From Flavobacterium sp. NRK F7 (GTDB lineage Bacteria > Bacteroidota > Bacteroidia > Flavobacteriales > Flavobacteriaceae): a DNA stretch of 64,000 nt. The DNA lies in assembly GCF_024054195.1 (NCBI RefSeq), contig NZ_JAMXLB010000001.1:372001-436000 (forward strand), written 5' to 3'. Made by a program: the position numbers and the translations under genes. Below the pieces are notes generated by a model, which worked only from the letters and a program-made list of their open reading frames with translations, had not been told where the DNA came from and ran no database searches. This document shows positions 34,254 to 43,576 of the stretch, one piece after another (within the stretch, counting starts at the first letter, position 1; every line of letters begins with the position of its first letter).

Positions 34254-36458
34254 ATGAAAAACCTATTTTTATACATGCTACTTATAGTAGCTAGTTTTAG
34301 TTACGCTCAAAACACTTTAACCGGTACAATAACTTCAACAAACAATACGCCATTACAAAATGTTGCTGTTCATATTATTGAAAACAATTCTTATGCTGAA
34401 ACCGACAGTAACGGTTTATATATTGTGACCAATATACCAAAAGGAAATATAACTGTTGTTGTATATTTATATGGATACGAACAAAAAACAGAAAAAATCA
34501 ACAGTAATCAAAAAGAGGTTACGTTAAACTTTACTTTACAAGAAAAAGAACAACATTTAGATGAAATTGTAGTCTCTACTTCCTTTAACAAAATACAGTC
34601 TCAAAATGTAATGAAAGTAGAGCATCAAACTTTAAAACAAATGCAAGAAAATGGAGCTTCTTCTTTGATGGAAGGCGTAGCCTCTATTGCTGGAGTCAAT
34701 CAAGTTTCAACAGGAGCCTCTATTGGTAAACCTGTTATAAGAGGATTAAGTTCCAATCGAGTGTTGGTTTATGCACAAGGGGTTCGTTTGGAAAACCAAC
34801 AATTTGGAGAAGAACACGGTTTAGGATTAAGTGCTTCTGGAATTGAAAGTGTGGAAGTTATTAAAGGACCTGCTTCGCTTTTATATGGCTCCGATGCAAT
34901 TGGAGGTGTTTTGTATTTCAATCCAGAAAAATTTGCGAAAAACAACACCTTTGCAACTAATGTAAATCAGCAATTCTATAGTAATACACAAGGCACCAAT
35001 ACTTCGTTTGGTTTTAAGGCTTCTCCCAATAACTGGAAATTATTATTGAGAGCCAATTATAATTCACAAGCAGATTATAAAATTCCTAATGGTGAACGCA
35101 TTGTTAATACACGTTCAATTGAAAAAGATTTAAAATACGGACTAGGTTTTGCCAATTCTCATTTTTCAACTGATTTTAGATACAATTACAACAATTTAGA
35201 TTTGGGATTACCAGAAGAAGACATAGAAGCATCTGATTTTAGAAAACCATTATTTCCAAAACAAGATATTGACAATCATATTTTAAGTCTTACGAATAAA
35301 TTTTTCTTCAAAAATTCCAAAATTGAAGCTGATTTTGGTTATATCTTTAATAACCGAAAAGAATTAGAAGCTGTCGATGAAATTGCACTACACATGAAAT
35401 TAAAAACAGCCAATTACAATCTAAAATATTATTTGCCTAAATGGAAAAATATAGAAACAATCATAGGCACACAAGGTATGCATCAAACGAATGAAAATTT
35501 TGGAGAAGAGCTATTAATTCCTAATGCTACTGTAAATGATTATGGTTTCTTTGTGACTTCTAATTATGAGTGGAATAAAAATGCTATACAAGCTGGTGTT
35601 CGCTATGATAGAAGAAACATTACAACATCAACACATGGAGAAGAAGGAGAAGAAGGTTATTTTGCTGCTATAGACAAACATTTTCAAAGCTTCAATTTTG
35701 CTTTAGGATATAAAACAACTCTTACCGATAAAATTATTTCAAGAATTAATTTAGCATCTGGTTTTAGAGCTCCTAATTTAGCCGAGCTTACTTCAAATGG
35801 CGTTCATGAAGGAAGTAACCGTTATGAAATAGGAAATTCCAATTTAAAAAACGAGCAAAACTTTCAAGTGGATGTAAATGTAGAATACAATAGCGAGCAC
35901 TTTGAGTTTTTTATAAATGGTTTTTACAATCATATTACCAACTACATTTTTATTTCTCCTACTCAAGCAGTTCTAGATGATAACGATGTGTTTGAATACC
36001 TTCAAAACAATGCAACTTTGTTTGGTGGAGAAGCTGGAATTCATTTTCATCCACACCCTTTGGATTGGTTACACCTAAGAACCAGTTTTGAAACCGTAAC
36101 TGGAAAACAAGAAAACGGAAACTTTTTACCTTTAATTCCAGCGAATCAAATTAAAAACAACATTCGAACTGAATTTCAGATTTCTGATTGGTTTACCAAA
36201 AACTATTGCTTTGCTCAAATTAATTACACCTTCAATCAGAACAATGTAAGTGCATTTGAAACACGTTCGTTAGACTATACTTTAGTTAATTTAGGTTTTG
36301 GTGGAACGATAAAAATCAATAAAAATACTTTTGGGATTTATTTAAATGCAAACAACATTTTAGACAAAACCTACATTGCGCATTTATCACGATTGAAAAA
36401 CGATGGTATTCCAAACATGGGTAGAACTATTATTTTAGGCTTGAATTTTGATTTTTAA
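34254..36458 (+). CDS. TonB-dependent receptor, possibly for zinc or another metal
   Basis: A 734-residue outer-membrane transporter. The signal peptide ends FSYAQ. A carboxypeptidase-regulatory-like domain covers ~20-105, and the plug covers ~105-225 (DEIVVSTSF, GVNQVSTGASIGKPVIRGLSSNRVLV, VEVIKGPASLLYGSDAIGG). The rest is a 22-strand-type barrel ending LGLNFDF. GFRAPNLAELTSNGVHEGSNRYEIGN in the barrel is the block shared with ZnuD-like zinc receptors. His/Glu-rich loops (THGEEGEEGYF, GIHFHPHPLDWLH) are consistent with metal binding. The substrate is therefore probably a transition metal, but this is inference. It is encoded just after the small His/Cys protein. Confidence 0.88.
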   Translation: MKNLFLYMLLIVASFSYAQNTLTGTITSTNNTPLQNVAVHIIENNSYAETDSNGLYIVTNIPKGNITVVVYLYGYEQKTEKINSNQKEVTLNFTLQEKEQHLDEIVVSTSFNKIQSQNVMKVEHQTLKQMQENGASSLMEGVASIAGVNQVSTGASIGKPVIRGLSSNRVLVYAQGVRLENQQFGEEHGLGLSASGIESVEVIKGPASLLYGSDAIGGVLYFNPEKFAKNNTFATNVNQQFYSNTQGTNTSFGFKASPNNWKLLLRANYNSQADYKIPNGERIVNTRSIEKDLKYGLGFANSHFSTDFRYNYNNLDLGLPEEDIEASDFRKPLFPKQDIDNHILSLTNKFFFKNSKIEADFGYIFNNRKELEAVDEIALHMKLKTANYNLKYYLPKWKNIETIIGTQGMHQTNENFGEELLIPNATVNDYGFFVTSNYEWNKNAIQAGVRYDRRNITTSTHGEEGEEGYFAAIDKHFQSFNFALGYKTTLTDKIISRINLASGFRAPNLAELTSNGVHEGSNRYEIGNSNLKNEQNFQVDVNVEYNSEHFEFFINGFYNHITNYIFISPTQAVLDDNDVFEYLQNNATLFGGEAGIHFHPHPLDWLHLRTSFETVTGKQENGNFLPLIPANQIKNNIRTEFQISDWFTKNYCFAQINYTFNQNNVSAFETRSLDYTLVNLGFGGTIKINKNTFGIYLNANNILDKTYIAHLSRLKNDGIPNMGRTIILGLNFDF

Positions 36459-36541
36459 GTTACAGAATAAACAAATTTTATCCAATTAGGTTTCAATTAA
36501 TAATTAGGTTTTCATTAACAATTGCATCCTTTTCAATTGTT

Positions 36542-36549
36542 TACTTTTG
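36542..36549 (+). promoter_or_regulatory. -7 box (TACTTTTG) for the prolyl oligopeptidase gene
   Basis: Exact TAnnTTTG match 23 nt before the ATG at 36572, with TTG further upstream in the TTAACAATTG segment. Confidence 0.7.
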
Positions 36550-36571
36550 TGAAACAACTAAATCCTAACCA

Positions 36572-38704
36572 ATGAAAAAAACAATCACTTTTCTTTGTGC
36601 AGTACTTACTATTGTCAGCTGCAAAAAAGAAGAAAAAAAAGAAATGAAAGAAATAGACATGAGTGTTACCTATCCTGTAACTAAAAAAGTAGACACTACC
36701 GACACTTATTTTGACGAACAAATTCAAGACCCTTACCGATGGTTAGAAGACGATCATAGCGAAGAAACCAAAGCATGGGTAAAAGCACAAAACGAAGTCA
36801 CTTTTGGCTATTTAGAAAAAATTCCATTTCGAAATGCATTGAAAGAAAGAATGGAAAAACTATGGAATTACGAAAGAATTTCTGCTCCATTTAAAGAAGG
36901 AAAATACACGTATTTCTATAAAAATAATGGTTTGCAAAACCAATCTGTTCTATACAGAAAAGATGAAACTGGTAAAGAAGAAATTTTTTTGGATCCAAAC
37001 ACCTTTTCAAAAGACGGTACAACTTCTTTAGGAGGTATTAATTTCACTAAAGATGGAAGTTTAGCTGCTTATGCCATTTCTGAAGGAGGAAGTGATTGGA
37101 GAAAAGTAATTGTAGTAAATACAGATACTAAAGAAATTATTGGTGATACATTAGTAGATGTAAAATTCAGCAGTATGTCTTGGTATAAAAATGAAGGTTT
37201 TTATTATTCTAGTTATGACAAACCAAACGGCAGTGAGTTATCTGCAAAAACAGACCAACATAAATTGTATTTTCACAAACTGGGTACTTCTCAAAAACAA
37301 GATAAAATCATTTTTGGAGACAAAGCCAAAAGAAGATATGTTAGTGGTTATGTAACTGAAGATGAAAATTATTTAATTATTTCTGCTTCCACTTCCACCA
37401 CTGGAAATGAATTATACTATAAAGACTTGAATTCAAATGGAGCCATCATCAATATAGTAGATAACTTTGAAACAAATAATGGTATCGTAGATAACGTTGG
37501 TACAAAATTTTATGTCCTTACAGATTATAATGCGCCTAATCAACGATTGGTTACGTTTGATATAAAAAAACCAAAACAAGAAAATTGGGTTGATTGTATT
37601 CCTGAAACGGAAAACGTATTGTCTATTTCTACAGGAGGAGGTTTCCTTTTTGCAGAATATATGAAAGATGCGGTTTCTAATATCAAACAATACGATTATG
37701 ATGGAAAATTAGTTCGTGAAGTTGCTTTACCTGGTATTGGTTCTGCTGGTGGTTTTGGTGGAAAGAAAGAAGAAACCACTTTATATTATTCGTTTACCAA
37801 TTATACAACACCAGGAACCATTTATTCGTATAATCCAAAAACTGGAAAATCTGAAATATATCAAAAACCTAAAGTAGATTTTAATTCGGATGATTACGAG
37901 TCGAAACAAATTTTTTATACTTCAAAAGATGGCACTAAAGTACCGATGATTATTACCTACAAGAAAGGGTTGGAACTGAATGGAAAAAACCCAACGATGT
38001 TGTATGGTTATGGTGGGTTCAATATTAGTTTAACACCAAGTTTTAGTGTTGCAAATGCCGTTTGGTTAGAAAATGGTGGAATTTATGCTGTACCTAATTT
38101 AAGAGGTGGTGGTGAATATGGAAAAAAATGGCATGATGCTGGTACACAAATGCAAAAGCAAAATGTTTTTGACGATTTCATAGCTGCTGCTGAATATTTA
38201 ATTAAAGAAAAATACACTTCTACAGATTATTTAGCTATTTCTGGACGTTCCAATGGTGGTCTATTAGTAGGTGCAACCATGACACAAAGACCAGATTTAA
38301 TGAAAGTAGCTTTCCCAGGAGTAGGCGTTTTAGACATGCTTCGTTATCATACTTTTACAGCAGGAGCAGGTTGGTCATATGATTATGGAACCAGCGAACA
38401 AAGTAAAGAAATGTATGCTTATTTAAAAGGCTATTCTCCTGTTCATAATGTTAAAGCAGGTACACAATATCCAGCAACATTAGTAACAACTGGAGATCAT
38501 GACGACCGCGTTGTTCCTGCACACAGTTTTAAATTTGCAGCAGAATTACAAGAAAAACAAACCGGACCAAATCCAACCTTAATTCGTATAGATGTCAATG
38601 CTGGACACGGTGCTGGAAAATCTACTCAAGCAATCATTCAAGAATATGTAGATATTCAAGCTTTTGCGCTTTATAATATGGGTATAAGAGATTTGGAAAA
38701 ATAA
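36572..38704 (+). CDS. Lipoprotein prolyl oligopeptidase (S9A family)
   Basis: A 710-residue serine peptidase that cleaves short peptides after proline. The N-terminus is a lipoprotein signal ending in lipobox IVSC (Cys17), so the enzyme is probably attached to a membrane and faces the periplasm or surface. The N-terminal segment DPYRWLEDDHSEETKAWV is the S9A signature, and a seven-bladed propeller spans ~80-430. The alpha/beta hydrolase carries catalytic Ser in SGRSNGGLLVGA, Asp in GDHDDRVVPAHS and His in NAGHGAGKS. RGGGEYGKKWH is also typical. It fits the protein-degrading theme of the window, and is monocistronic with a promoter and terminator. Confidence 0.94.
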   Translation: MKKTITFLCAVLTIVSCKKEEKKEMKEIDMSVTYPVTKKVDTTDTYFDEQIQDPYRWLEDDHSEETKAWVKAQNEVTFGYLEKIPFRNALKERMEKLWNYERISAPFKEGKYTYFYKNNGLQNQSVLYRKDETGKEEIFLDPNTFSKDGTTSLGGINFTKDGSLAAYAISEGGSDWRKVIVVNTDTKEIIGDTLVDVKFSSMSWYKNEGFYYSSYDKPNGSELSAKTDQHKLYFHKLGTSQKQDKIIFGDKAKRRYVSGYVTEDENYLIISASTSTTGNELYYKDLNSNGAIINIVDNFETNNGIVDNVGTKFYVLTDYNAPNQRLVTFDIKKPKQENWVDCIPETENVLSISTGGGFLFAEYMKDAVSNIKQYDYDGKLVREVALPGIGSAGGFGGKKEETTLYYSFTNYTTPGTIYSYNPKTGKSEIYQKPKVDFNSDDYESKQIFYTSKDGTKVPMIITYKKGLELNGKNPTMLYGYGGFNISLTPSFSVANAVWLENGGIYAVPNLRGGGEYGKKWHDAGTQMQKQNVFDDFIAAAEYLIKEKYTSTDYLAISGRSNGGLLVGATMTQRPDLMKVAFPGVGVLDMLRYHTFTAGAGWSYDYGTSEQSKEMYAYLKGYSPVHNVKAGTQYPATLVTTGDHDDRVVPAHSFKFAAELQEKQTGPNPTLIRIDVNAGHGAGKSTQAIIQEYVDIQAFALYNMGIRDLEK

Positions 38705-38722
38705 AAAAATTATAGCTCATAA

Positions 38723-38752
38723 AAAAACCTGCTTGTTGAGCAGGTTTTTTTA
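38723..38752 (+). terminator. Bidirectional terminator between S9A peptidase and AIM24 genes
   Basis: AAAAACCTGCT and AGCAGGTTTTT form a stem with A and T runs on both sides, so it can stop both convergent genes. Confidence 0.75.
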
Positions 38753-38767
38753 TTTATAATAATAGCA

Positions 38768-39568
38768 CTAAAAACTATTATCACCATCTAACATTCTTCC
38801 TAAGCCCCCTAATAAACTCCCTTCTCCTTTATCTTTTCCTCCCATTTGTGGTGCTGCTTGAATTACCCTGTCTGCTAATCTACTAAACGGCAACGATTGA
38901 ATATAAGCTACTCCAGGGCCTCTTAAGGTGGCAAAAAATACTCCTTCACCTCCAAAAATAGTGTTTTTTATTCCTCCTACGAATTCGATATCATATTGTA
39001 TATCTTTGGTAAACCCAACAATACAACCTGTGTCTACTTTTAAAACTTCCCCTGCTTGCAATTCTTTTCTTGCTAATGTTCCGCCTGCATGAACAAATGC
39101 CATACCATCTCCTTCTAATTTTTGCATGATAAATCCTTCTCCCCCAAACAAACCTCTACCCAGTTTTCTGGAAAAATCAATACCCACAGAAACTCCTTTG
39201 GCTGCACATAAAAAAGCATCTTTTTGACAAACAAATTTACCTCCATATTTCAGTAAATCTATAGGTACAATTTTACCAGGATAAGGAGAAGCAAAAGAAA
39301 CTTTCTTTTTACCATATTCAACGTTTTGGTAAGCAGTCATAAACAAACTTTCACCTGTTAAAACTCTCTTTCCAGCAGACAAAAGTTTTCCAAAAATACC
39401 CCCTTCTTGTTTACTTCCATCTCCAAAAATGGTTTCCATCTTAATACCATTTTCCATCATCATAAAACTTCCTGCCTCAGCTACAACGACTTCTTGAGGA
39501 TCGAGTTCTATTTCTACATACTGCATTTCTTCACCAAAGATTTGGTAATCTATTTCATGTGCTTGCAT
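38768..39568 (-). CDS. AIM24 / TIGR00266 family protein
   Basis: A 266-residue cytoplasmic protein of the AIM24 family. It contains [20 protein letters not shown], then [22 protein letters not shown] strands, [19 protein letters not shown], and [11 protein letters not shown]24-type proteins form a beta-prism-like trimer; the bacterial function is unknown (the yeast homologue is mitochondrial). Length is typical. No clear -7 box lies upstream. It converges on the S9A peptidase gene through a shared terminator. Confidence 0.9.
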   Translation of the reverse strand: MQAHEIDYQIFGEEMQYVEIELDPQEVVVAEAGSFMMMENGIKMETIFGDGSKQEGGIFGKLLSAGKRVLTGESLFMTAYQNVEYGKKKVSFASPYPGKIVPIDLLKYGGKFVCQKDAFLCAAKGVSVGIDFSRKLGRGLFGGEGFIMQKLEGDGMAFVHAGGTLARKELQAGEVLKVDTGCIVGFTKDIQYDIEFVGGIKNTIFGGEGVFFATLRGPGVAYIQSLPFSRLADRVIQAAPQMGGKDKGEGSLLGGLGRMLDGDNSF

Positions 39569-39640
39569 AATTTATTTGTTTTGGATTATGGTAATTAGTC
39601 GAAAAATCCGTTGATTTGTTACGAATCAATTTGACATAAA

Positions 39641-39670
39641 AAAAGATCTCTGTAATAACAAAGATCTTTT
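39641..39670 (-). terminator. Terminator of the porin-fasciclin operon
   Basis: AAAAGATCT / AGATCTTTT form a stem that on the minus strand is followed by a run of seven Ts, 26 nt after the fasciclin stop. Confidence 0.65.
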
Positions 39671-39695
39671 CCTCAAAAAAAGTAATAATATGTAT

Positions 39696-40658
39696 TTATG
39701 GCAGTAAAACCGTATCTATAACATGTACCACACCATTAGAACACAAAATATCTGGAATTACCATGTTTGCAGGAGTTGTGTTGCTATTTCCTAAAACAGT
39801 GAATACCCCATTTTGAAAAGGACTATAGGTTAACGTATTGCCTCCAGCTGTTGTAGCTGTTGTACTAGTTTGTTCACAGGTAAATGTTCCTCCATCTGCA
39901 ATAGCATGATTTAACAATACTTGTTGTAAAAATGACGGATCAGCATTTGCCACATCTTCAACAGTTGCAAAACCTGCAGCTTTAAAAGCAGCATCTGTTG
40001 GTGCAAAAATAGTAAAGCGATTATTTTCATCTGCTAAAACCGGAGCCAAACCTGAAGTTACAACCGCTTGAACTAAAAACGTAAGTTCTGGTGACGTAAA
40101 TACTTTTGCATCTTTCATTAATAAAGCAGATTCCACTATATTTACACCTGTTGCTAACATTACTTTATCGATGGCATGAACGGTACCATTACTAGCAGGA
40201 ACATTTGTAATTATAATTTTCGAACCATTAATATACAAATCTCCTTCTCTCATTACAAAACGTCTATCTACACCTAAAGCAGATGTTGATGTACCGCCAT
40301 CCATTATTTGATTGGCTAATAAATTTCCGTTAGAAACATGATATAATAAGGTGTTTGTTAAAAAACTATTTTGTAAAACACCTAAACTACCTCCATCTAC
40401 TAATCCTAGTCTAGCAAATGCATCGTTAGTAGGAGCAAAAACAGTATAATCTCCAGAAGGATCATTTGGATTTGGATTACTTAAAACCACAGCCACTCCA
40501 CCTTGAATAGCAGCTGCTTCTAAGGTACTAAAAGCATCGTTGGTAACTGCAATTGAAGCAATTGAAGGCGCTTCATCTTTGTAATCATTATCACAAGAAG
40601 CAAAAGTTGAAAGTAACATTAAGGCAAATAAGGCACTTTTTATATTTATATTTTTCAT
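39696..40658 (-). CDS. Two-domain fasciclin (FAS1) lipoprotein
   Basis: A 320-residue protein with lipobox FASC (signal ~1-22), so it is probably a surface or periplasmic lipoprotein. Two FAS1 adhesion domains follow: ~35-175 (FSTLEAAAIQGG, YTVFAPTNDAFARLG, NGTVHAIDKVML) and ~180-320 (FLVQAVVTSGL, FTIFAPTDAAFKAAG, NGVVHVIDTVLLP). FAS1 domains mediate cell adhesion or carbohydrate/protein binding. It follows the porin-like gene by 24 nt and is in the same operon, under the promoter with an inverted repeat at 41592-41617. Confidence 0.9.
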   Translation of the reverse strand: MKNINIKSALFALMLLSTFASCDNDYKDEAPSIASIAVTNDAFSTLEAAAIQGGVAVVLSNPNPNDPSGDYTVFAPTNDAFARLGLVDGGSLGVLQNSFLTNTLLYHVSNGNLLANQIMDGGTSTSALGVDRRFVMREGDLYINGSKIIITNVPASNGTVHAIDKVMLATGVNIVESALLMKDAKVFTSPELTFLVQAVVTSGLAPVLADENNRFTIFAPTDAAFKAAGFATVEDVANADPSFLQQVLLNHAIADGGTFTCEQTSTTATTAGGNTLTYSPFQNGVFTVLGNSNTTPANMVIPDILCSNGVVHVIDTVLLP

Positions 40659-40682
40659 TTTATTAATTTTTAGAATTAGTTA

Positions 40683-41567
40683 TTAAAATTTGTATACTAA
40701 GGAACCGTAAACACCCGTTGCTTTTCCAATATTTCTTCCAGCTAACAACGTACTTATTCCAGTAGCTACTCCAAATTCTTGGTAAACTGGAACATACACG
40801 TTTGCTCCAATTTTAGTATAACTTACTCTTGTTGCTGGAAAGAAGCCTTCAAACCCTTCTCCTAAAATATCCACACCACTTGTAGAAAATTGATTCGCTA
40901 AATACGCGTCTCCATAAAATTTTGAAACGGCATACCCTAACTTAAGTTCGGATATATAAGAGTTTGGTACCTCATTAGTGGCAAAATTTCCACCAAATTG
41001 TCCTGTAGCAAAAAATCCTGAGTCCATTTTGAACATTGCTAAACCAATGGCACTTACAGTAGTACTTCTGTTTCCAATTGCAATGATAGATTGTAATCCT
41101 TCATTTTCTTCATAACCTCCTAGGGGTGTTTTTACTCCTACAGCAGCTGTTAAACGTAAAGAAGTTGCGCCGTAATCAAAATAAAAGGGGTTATATTTCA
41201 CAAAAACAGAAACATCTTGTACCCCGCTTCTTTTGTTTTCATAATCTAAATTATTCAACACTTCTTCAGAAGCATTTCCTTTTGAAGTAATATAAGGTAA
41301 AGAGAAAACTACATCAAGTTGATCTGTTACTCCATAAGTAGCATACAAAGAAGCGCTTGTAATTTGCACTTCATTAAAGATTGGCACTCCGTCTGCTAAA
41401 TTTGGCACTAAATAAACCTGATCATATTTCTCTGAATTATATGAAAGAGAAATATTTCCTTTCCCTTTACCTTGCATGAATCCACTAATTGGACTTTGTG
41501 AATAAGCTGAATTCACATATCCCAATGTTGTTACAGCTAAAATGAATAGTAATTGTTTTTTAATCAT
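40683..41567 (-). CDS. Putative outer-membrane beta-barrel (porin-like) protein
   Basis: A 294-residue protein with a signal peptide ending NSAYSQ and alternating aromatic beta-strands to the terminal YGSLVYKF. Segments such as SASLYATYGVTDQLDVVFSLPYI, DVSVFVKYNPF, LTAAVGVKTPLGGY and ATGQFGGNF resemble the transporter-like barrel family around MetA-type phenol-degradation proteins, but that name says little about function. It is the first gene of an operon with a fasciclin lipoprotein. The combination suggests a stress- or envelope-related operon rather than nutrient uptake, which is inference only. Confidence 0.78.
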   Translation of the reverse strand: MIKKQLLFILAVTTLGYVNSAYSQSPISGFMQGKGKGNISLSYNSEKYDQVYLVPNLADGVPIFNEVQITSASLYATYGVTDQLDVVFSLPYITSKGNASEEVLNNLDYENKRSGVQDVSVFVKYNPFYFDYGATSLRLTAAVGVKTPLGGYEENEGLQSIIAIGNRSTTVSAIGLAMFKMDSGFFATGQFGGNFATNEVPNSYISELKLGYAVSKFYGDAYLANQFSTSGVDILGEGFEGFFPATRVSYTKIGANVYVPVYQEFGVATGISTLLAGRNIGKATGVYGSLVYKF

Positions 41568-41591
41568 AATATCTAATTGTTTCAGTTTTAC

Positions 41592-41617
41592 ACTTTTCTA
41601 CACTTACGTAGAAAAGT
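41592..41617 (-). promoter_or_regulatory. Perfect 10-bp inverted repeat over the porin-fasciclin promoter
   Basis: ACTTTTCTAC (41592-41601) and GTAGAAAAGT (41608-41617) are exact inverted copies with a 6-nt spacer, 25 nt upstream of the ATG at 41567. On the minus strand the right arm overlaps a near-consensus -7 box TAACTTTT (41612-41619). The spacing suits a dimeric repressor or activator. No regulator gene is adjacent. Confidence 0.6.
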
Positions 41618-41684
41618 TACGCTTGGTTTTAAAAAAGTTAAATTAATTTTAAAAAACATCTTTCTAGCCCGAATTTAGGCACAA

Positions 41685-41712
41685 AAAAGCCGAAAATAAA
41701 TTTTCGGCTTTT
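41685..41712 (-). terminator. Terminator after mtgA
   Basis: AAAAGCCGAAAAT / ATTTTCGGCTTTT form a near-continuous stem with a T run on the minus strand, 17 nt after the mtgA stop. Confidence 0.75.
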
Positions 41713-41728
41713 CTATTTTTAATGCTTT

Positions 41729-42463
41729 TTAATATTCTAATTTGGTGTAACCAATATATTTCGAAATAGTTGCTTTTCTTCTGTTCATGTAATTAGTAGA
41801 ACGAACTGGATTGTATTTTCTAGGATTGGGTAATATTGCTGCAATACCAGCCGCTTCATATTTAGATAAACTTTTTGCTTGTTTGTGATACCAATATTTG
41901 GAAGCAGCTTCTGCGCCATAAACACCATCGCCCATTTCAATACTATTCAGATACACTTCCATGATTCGCTTTTTACTCCAACATAATTCAATTAGAAAAG
42001 TGAAATAAGCCTCAAAGCCTTTTCTGATATAACTTCTACCTGGCCAAAGAAAAACATTTTTTGCAGTTTGCTGCGAAATAGTACTCCCTCCTCTAATTTT
42101 TTTACCTTTTTGGTTTTTTTCAAAAGCTTTTTGCATGGCTGAAAAGTCAAAACCATTATGTTCAAAAAACTTACCATCTTCACTTGAAATAACTGCTTTT
42201 TGCAAGTTAGTAGATATATTATCTATAGACACCCAATGGTGGGAGTAACTCATTTCTTTTCCATCTGCTTTTTGTTCTAAAGCTCTGATTACCATTAATG
42301 GCGTAAAAGGGACTGGCACAAATTTGTAAAGTAAAACAAAAAAAACACTAATAATATTAAACCACATAACGGTTTTCCAAACGATACGAAATAATTTTTG
42401 ACCCAAAGTACGTTTTTTGGCCGTTTTCGTATTTTTCTTTTTAGGAGTAGTTTTTTTTGCCAT
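41729..42463 (-). CDS. mtgA: Monofunctional biosynthetic peptidoglycan transglycosylase
   Basis: A 244-residue inner-membrane enzyme of glycosyltransferase family 51 that polymerises lipid II into glycan strands. It has a basic N-terminus, one membrane segment (~27-50, VMWFNIISVFFVLLYKF), then the GT51 motifs: AVISSEDGKFFEHNGFDF with the catalytic Glu, RGGSTISQQTAKNVFLWPGRS, KKRIMEVYLNSIEMGDGVYG, and AAGIAAILPNPRKYNP. Length matches MtgA. It is the last gene of a four-gene operon, 3 nt after the oxidoreductase gene. Confidence 0.94.
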   Translation of the reverse strand: MAKKTTPKKKNTKTAKKRTLGQKLFRIVWKTVMWFNIISVFFVLLYKFVPVPFTPLMVIRALEQKADGKEMSYSHHWVSIDNISTNLQKAVISSEDGKFFEHNGFDFSAMQKAFEKNQKGKKIRGGSTISQQTAKNVFLWPGRSYIRKGFEAYFTFLIELCWSKKRIMEVYLNSIEMGDGVYGAEAASKYWYHKQAKSLSKYEAAGIAAILPNPRKYNPVRSTNYMNRRKATISKYIGYTKLEY

Positions 42464-42466
42464 ACG

Positions 42467-43576
42467 CTATACTAATTCTGCTAATTCTTTACCAACTAAG
42501 CTACCTATTGCTACACCCATCCCTCCTAATCGAACCCCGCAATATACATTGTTAGAAAGTTGTTTTACAATAGGTTTTTTTTGTTTCCCAACACCCATAA
42601 TACCACTCCATCGATGTTCAATTTCATGTGGAGTATTTGGCAAAATTACAGTTTTTAATAATAGCTCCAACTGGTCTTGAATAATTTTTGTTTGCGTGAG
42701 TTCTGTAGTAGTTTCACCTTTAAAATCGAGGTTTCTTCCTCCTCCAAAAAGCACTCTATTCCCAATGTTTCTAAAGTAATAATAGCCCTCGTCTAAATGA
42801 AAAGTCCCTTTTATATGCAAACTTTCAATAGGTTTCGTAATCAACACTTGTGCTCTGGCTGGTTGTAATTCATTATTCGTTAATTGAGCAGCAAATCCAT
42901 TCGTTGCGAAAAGCAATTTTTGAGTGATAAATGAGATTCCATTGGTAACTACTTCCACCTTATCATTCAAATCATTAAAAGAAGTTACCAGTTGTTGATT
43001 AAGGATTAAAATATCATTAGCAACTGCTTGTTTTAGTAACGCTTGCATCATATTTCCAGTATCTATTTGCCCTTCAAAAGGATTAAAAATAAGAGATTGG
43101 AAAATCGAATTAAAATGGAAGTGGTCCTCGCTTTTTTGAAATACATCGCTTTTAAATAGAGGTCTTAAAAGTTTATTTACGAATGGAATTTGGTCAAAAC
43201 ACTCTTCATATAAAAGTTTGTTCGTTTTTAAGAACAATTCATAACCTCCATATCTTTGGAAATCTAAAGTAGCATCTCCCAATCTATTTCTCAACAATTC
43301 TAGCCCTGTAACTCTTTTATGAATTAATTGAACTACTTCCTCTTCATTATGATTTTTTAAGTCATGAATTATTTCAGAAATGCTCCCAAAACAAGCAAAT
43401 CCAGCATTTTTTGTACTAGCTCCTTGAGGTAAAATTCCTTTTTCTAAAACTAAAATTTTGGCTTTGGGAAATTTTTCTCTTAAAGTTAACGCACAATGCA
43501 AACCTACAATTCCACTACCAACAATAGTGTACTCAACATTGGTAAACCAATTTTTTAATTCCCAATAACTAAACAT
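42467..43576 (-). CDS. FAD-dependent oxidoreductase (DAO family)
   Basis: A 369-residue flavoenzyme. The Rossmann motif VGSGIVGLHCALTLREKFP lies at ~18-35, LVLEKGILPQGASTKNAGFACFGS follows, and the C-terminal HRWSGIMGVGKQKKPIV plus VYCGVRLGGMGVAIG finish the DAO fold. DAO enzymes oxidise amine groups of amino acids or glycine-like substrates; the actual substrate is not evident. The ATG overlaps the stop of the DedA gene (TAATG), so the genes are translationally coupled. Confidence 0.88.
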   Translation of the reverse strand: MFSYWELKNWFTNVEYTIVGSGIVGLHCALTLREKFPKAKILVLEKGILPQGASTKNAGFACFGSISEIIHDLKNHNEEEVVQLIHKRVTGLELLRNRLGDATLDFQRYGGYELFLKTNKLLYEECFDQIPFVNKLLRPLFKSDVFQKSEDHFHFNSIFQSLIFNPFEGQIDTGNMMQALLKQAVANDILILNQQLVTSFNDLNDKVEVVTNGISFITQKLLFATNGFAAQLTNNELQPARAQVLITKPIESLHIKGTFHLDEGYYYFRNIGNRVLFGGGRNLDFKGETTTELTQTKIIQDQLELLLKTVILPNTPHEIEHRWSGIMGVGKQKKPIVKQLSNNVYCGVRLGGMGVAIGSLVGKELAELV

